NCBI GenBank assembly: GCA_035541035.1
Contig: DATLFO010000103.1
Coordinates: forward strand, 1 to 6,544
Source: DASWHR01 sp035541035
Lineage (GTDB): Bacteria; Actinomycetota; AC-67
Reading direction: 5' to 3'
DNA: 6,544 bases
Position 1 is the stretch's first letter; every line of letters starts with the position of its first letter. Below the pieces are notes generated by a model, which worked only from the letters and a program-made list of their open reading frames with translations, had not been told where the DNA came from and did not search any database. This document shows, piece by piece, positions 4,275 through 6,544 of the stretch. The position numbers were made by a program, and so were the translations under genes.

Positions 4275-5150
4275 ATGCAGCTGGGAATGGTCGGACTGGG
4301 ACGGATGGGCGGCAACATGGCCGAGCGCCTGCGCGACGGCGGCCACGATGTCATCGGCTACGACGCCTTCGCCGATACGACGCAGGTGGCCACCCTGGAG
4401 GAACTCGTCAACAAACTTGACGAGTCTCGCACGATCTGGCTGATGGTCCCGTCCGGCGAGCCCACCAACCAAACCATCGCGGCCCTGGCCGACCTCTGCC
4501 GGCCCGGCGACGTGATCGTGGACGGCGGCAACTCGTACTTCCGCGACTCGATCACACACGCGGCCATGCTCGCCGAACGCGGCATCGTCTTCGTGGACGC
4601 GGGCGTGTCCGGCGGCGTGTGGGGCCGCGACAACGGCTACTGCCTGATGGTCGGCGGCCCCGCCGAAGCGGTCGAGCGCATCAAGCCGGCGCTCGAGACG
4701 CTCGCCCCGCCCGGCGGCCTGGTTCATACCGGCCCCGCCGGCAGCGGCCACTTCGTCAAGATGATCCACAACGGCATCGAGTACGGCATGATGCAGGCGA
4801 TCGGCGAAGGCTTCGAGATCATGAGCGCCTCGCCCGACTACCCCGACATCGACCTGCACGCGGTGGCCGAAGCGTGGCGCTACGGCTCGGTCGTGCGGTC
4901 CTGGCTGCTGGATCTGGCCGCGGCCGCCATGCAAAGCGATCCGCGTCTTGAAAACATCCGCGGCTTCGTGCAGGACTCGGGCGAAGGCCGCTGGACGATT
5001 CTCGAGGCGATCAACCAAACCGTGCCCGCGCCCGTGATCAGCGCGGCGCTGTTCGCGCGGTTCGCCTCGCGGCAGGACGATTCGTTCGCGATGAAGATCA
5101 TCGCCGCGCTTCGGCGCGAGTTCGGCGGTCACGCGGTGAAAGAGCTATGA
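4275..5150 (+). CDS. gnd: 6-phosphogluconate dehydrogenase (decarboxylating), short form
   Basis: The enzyme oxidises and decarboxylates 6-phosphogluconate to ribulose 5-phosphate, the third step of the oxidative pentose phosphate pathway, in the cytoplasm. With 291 residues it is the short form, not the roughly 470-residue enzyme of enterobacteria. The Rossmann motif is GLGRMG (7-12). Asp30 at the end of the second strand suggests NAD+ rather than NADP+. Substrate and catalytic residues are present: DGGNS (83-87), the loop VSGGVWG (111-117), and K162, H165, N166 and E169 in KMIHNGIEYG. I chose the ATG at 4275, with AAGGA 5 nt before it; the frame is open back to 4230, but homology starts at MQLGMVGLG. 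The stop overlaps the zwf start as ATGA, so the two are translationally coupled. It is divergent from the MarR gene. Confidence 0.97.
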   Translation: MQLGMVGLGRMGGNMAERLRDGGHDVIGYDAFADTTQVATLEELVNKLDESRTIWLMVPSGEPTNQTIAALADLCRPGDVIVDGGNSYFRDSITHAAMLAERGIVFVDAGVSGGVWGRDNGYCLMVGGPAEAVERIKPALETLAPPGGLVHTGPAGSGHFVKMIHNGIEYGMMQAIGEGFEIMSASPDYPDIDLHAVAEAWRYGSVVRSWLLDLAAAAMQSDPRLENIRGFVQDSGEGRWTILEAINQTVPAPVISAALFARFASRQDDSFAMKIIAALRREFGGHAVKEL

Positions 5151-6544
5151 CCGCGCCCAAGCCGCAGATCGCCGTCATCTTCGGCGCGTCCGGCGATCTG
5201 ACGCATCGCAAGATCTTGCCGGCCTTCTACAACCTGCTCCGCCACGGCTCGCTGCCCGAGCAGTTCGCGATCCTGGGCTACGCGCGGTCCGGCTGGGACG
5301 ATGCCCGGTTCCGCGAACGCGCACGGCAAAGCCTGGAAGAGTTCACGCCGTCCACGTTCGACCAGGAAACCTGGAAGCGCTTCGAAGACATGATCTTCTA
5401 CCAGTCCGGGCCGTTCGACGAGGCCGACTGCTTCACGCCGCTGTGGGAGCGGCTGGACGCGCTGGACCGCGAACGCGGCACCGAAAGCCGCCGCCTCTAC
5501 TACGCCGCCACGCCCCCCAGCGCGTTCCCGCTGATCGTGGAACGCGTCGGCGAATGCGCGCCGCGTCCGGACACGCGCCTGGTGATCGAAAAGCCCTTCG
5601 GCCGCGACCTTGAATCCGCGCGGCGCCTGAACGATCAGATGCACGAGGTCTTCGACGAACGCCAGATCTTCCGCATCGACCACTATCTCGGCAAAGAGAC
5701 CGTGCAGAACATCTTGGTGTTCCGCTTCGGCAATGCGCTGTTCGAGCGCGTCTGGAACCGGGACGCGATCGACCACGTGCAGATCACCGTCGCCGAGAAG
5801 GGCGGCATCGAAGGCCGCGGCGCCTACTACACCGAGGCCGGCGCGCTGCGCGACATCGTGCAGAACCACGTCCTGCAGGTGCTCGCGTTCCTGACGATGG
5901 AGCCGCCGCGCTCGTTCAGCGCCGACGCGGTCCGCGACGAAACACTCAAGGTCCTTCGCTCGATGCGGCCGATGGATCCCGCCGCCGTCGTGCGCGGCCA
6001 GTACGAAGGCTTCCTGGACGAAGAGGGCGTGCCGAAGGACTCTCTGACCGAAACGTATTTCGCCGCACGCGCCGAAATCGACAACTGGCGCTGGAGCGGC
6101 GTGCCGTTCTTCCTTCGCACCGGCAAACGGCTTCCGCGTCGCGTGACCGAGATCACGATCCGGCTCCGCTCGGTTCCGGTCTCGCTTTTCGAGTCCGCGG
6201 GCGTCGAGCACTTGACCTCCGACCATCTGACGATCCGCATTCAGCCGAACGAAGGGATCTCGCTGGCCTTCAACGCCAAGCGGCCCGGTCCCGGGTTCGA
6301 GCCCGAGCCGGTCCGGATGGACTTCGACTACGACGAGACCTTCGGGGCGGACCCGGCGGACGCGTACGAGCGTTTGCTGCTCGACGCGCTCGAAGGCGAC
6401 GGCACCTTGTTCACGCGCGAGGACGGCGTCGAGCGAGCCTGGGAGGTCGTCGAACCGCTCCTGGCCGATCGCGGCTCGGTCTGCTCCTATGCGAGCGGGT
6501 CATGGGGCCCGAAGGAGGCCGACGATCTGATCGCCCCTCGCACC
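5147..6544 (+). CDS. zwf: Glucose-6-phosphate dehydrogenase (3' end outside window)
   Basis: Zwf oxidises glucose 6-phosphate to 6-phosphogluconolactone and is the entry step of the oxidative pentose phosphate pathway. The frame is open from the ATG at 5147 to the window edge, 466 codons without a stop. The cofactor motif is GASGDLTHRK (13-22). EKPFG at 148-152 and the substrate-binding signature RIDHYLGKE (176-184) follow. The catalytic base is His241 in GALRDIVQNH. The last residues seen, around GSWGPKEADDLI, are normally close to the C-terminus, so only about 10-30 residues should be missing. The start overlaps the gnd stop by 4 bp and has no separate promoter. Between gnd and zwf only the lactonase is lacking to complete the oxidative branch; it may lie beyond the window. 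Confidence 0.97.
   Translation, partial: MTAPKPQIAVIFGASGDLTHRKILPAFYNLLRHGSLPEQFAILGYARSGWDDARFRERARQSLEEFTPSTFDQETWKRFEDMIFYQSGPFDEADCFTPLWERLDALDRERGTESRRLYYAATPPSAFPLIVERVGECAPRPDTRLVIEKPFGRDLESARRLNDQMHEVFDERQIFRIDHYLGKETVQNILVFRFGNALFERVWNRDAIDHVQITVAEKGGIEGRGAYYTEAGALRDIVQNHVLQVLAFLTMEPPRSFSADAVRDETLKVLRSMRPMDPAAVVRGQYEGFLDEEGVPKDSLTETYFAARAEIDNWRWSGVPFFLRTGKRLPRRVTEITIRLRSVPVSLFESAGVEHLTSDHLTIRIQPNEGISLAFNAKRPGPGFEPEPVRMDFDYDETFGADPADAYERLLLDALEGDGTLFTREDGVERAWEVVEPLLADRGSVCSYASGSWGPKEADDLIAPRT

Noticed and set aside
4185..6240. Long open frames on the minus strand opposite gnd and zwf (315 and 365 codons)
   Set aside because: They are antisense shadows produced by GC-rich codon use. 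Their translations are low-complexity and Arg/Ala/His/Asp-rich, without recognisable domains, while the plus-strand products are unmistakable enzymes.

Overview
The window is GC-rich bacterial chromosome. Genes use mostly G/C third positions, start mainly with ATG behind short AGGA or GGAGG-type ribosome sites, and the tRNA gene does not encode its CCA tail. Together with an AbiEi-like/DUF559 fusion protein of a type common in high-GC Actinomycetota, this suggests an actinobacterium. No single feature fixes the lineage, so this is an inference.

Layout. 1-163 is a 46-bp tandem repeat cut by the window edge. 226-1155 (minus) is an aldo/keto reductase with its full catalytic tetrad. A 58-bp divergent gap separates it from 1214-1450 (plus), a 78-residue unrecognised small protein. 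Six bases after that stop codon lies a tRNA-Leu(UAA) (1457-1541). 1542-1880 has no intact gene. It holds a branched-looking hairpin with a U-tract reading on the minus strand (1563-1627), two more hairpins, and what looks like the last 25 codons of a lost minus-strand gene (1723-1800). 1881-2819 (plus) is the AbiEi-like/DUF559 protein. It converges on a YceI-family gene (2872-3450, minus) across a 19-bp tandem repeat that contains both stop codons. 3451-3690 carries a palindromic operator and a hairpin-forming 26-bp tandem repeat. 3691-4188 (minus) is a MarR-family regulator. Divergent from it are 6-phosphogluconate dehydrogenase (4275-5150) and glucose-6-phosphate dehydrogenase (5147 to the window end, 466 codons seen), overlapping by ATGA.

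How the parts fit. Gnd and Zwf are the two dehydrogenases of the oxidative pentose phosphate pathway and are evidently one transcription unit. The MarR gene probably represses itself and yceI: an 18-bp site with TAGTTT/AAACTA half-sites lies in the yceI promoter, and a related site (13 of 18 positions identical) lies in the marR-gnd gap, where it could also affect gnd-zwf. The other genes look like independent units. No complete new defence or mobile system is visible. The points most worth following up are the structured minus-strand RNA after the tRNA, the paired MarR sites, the UUA codon next to its own tRNA, and the repeat arrays at gene 3' ends.
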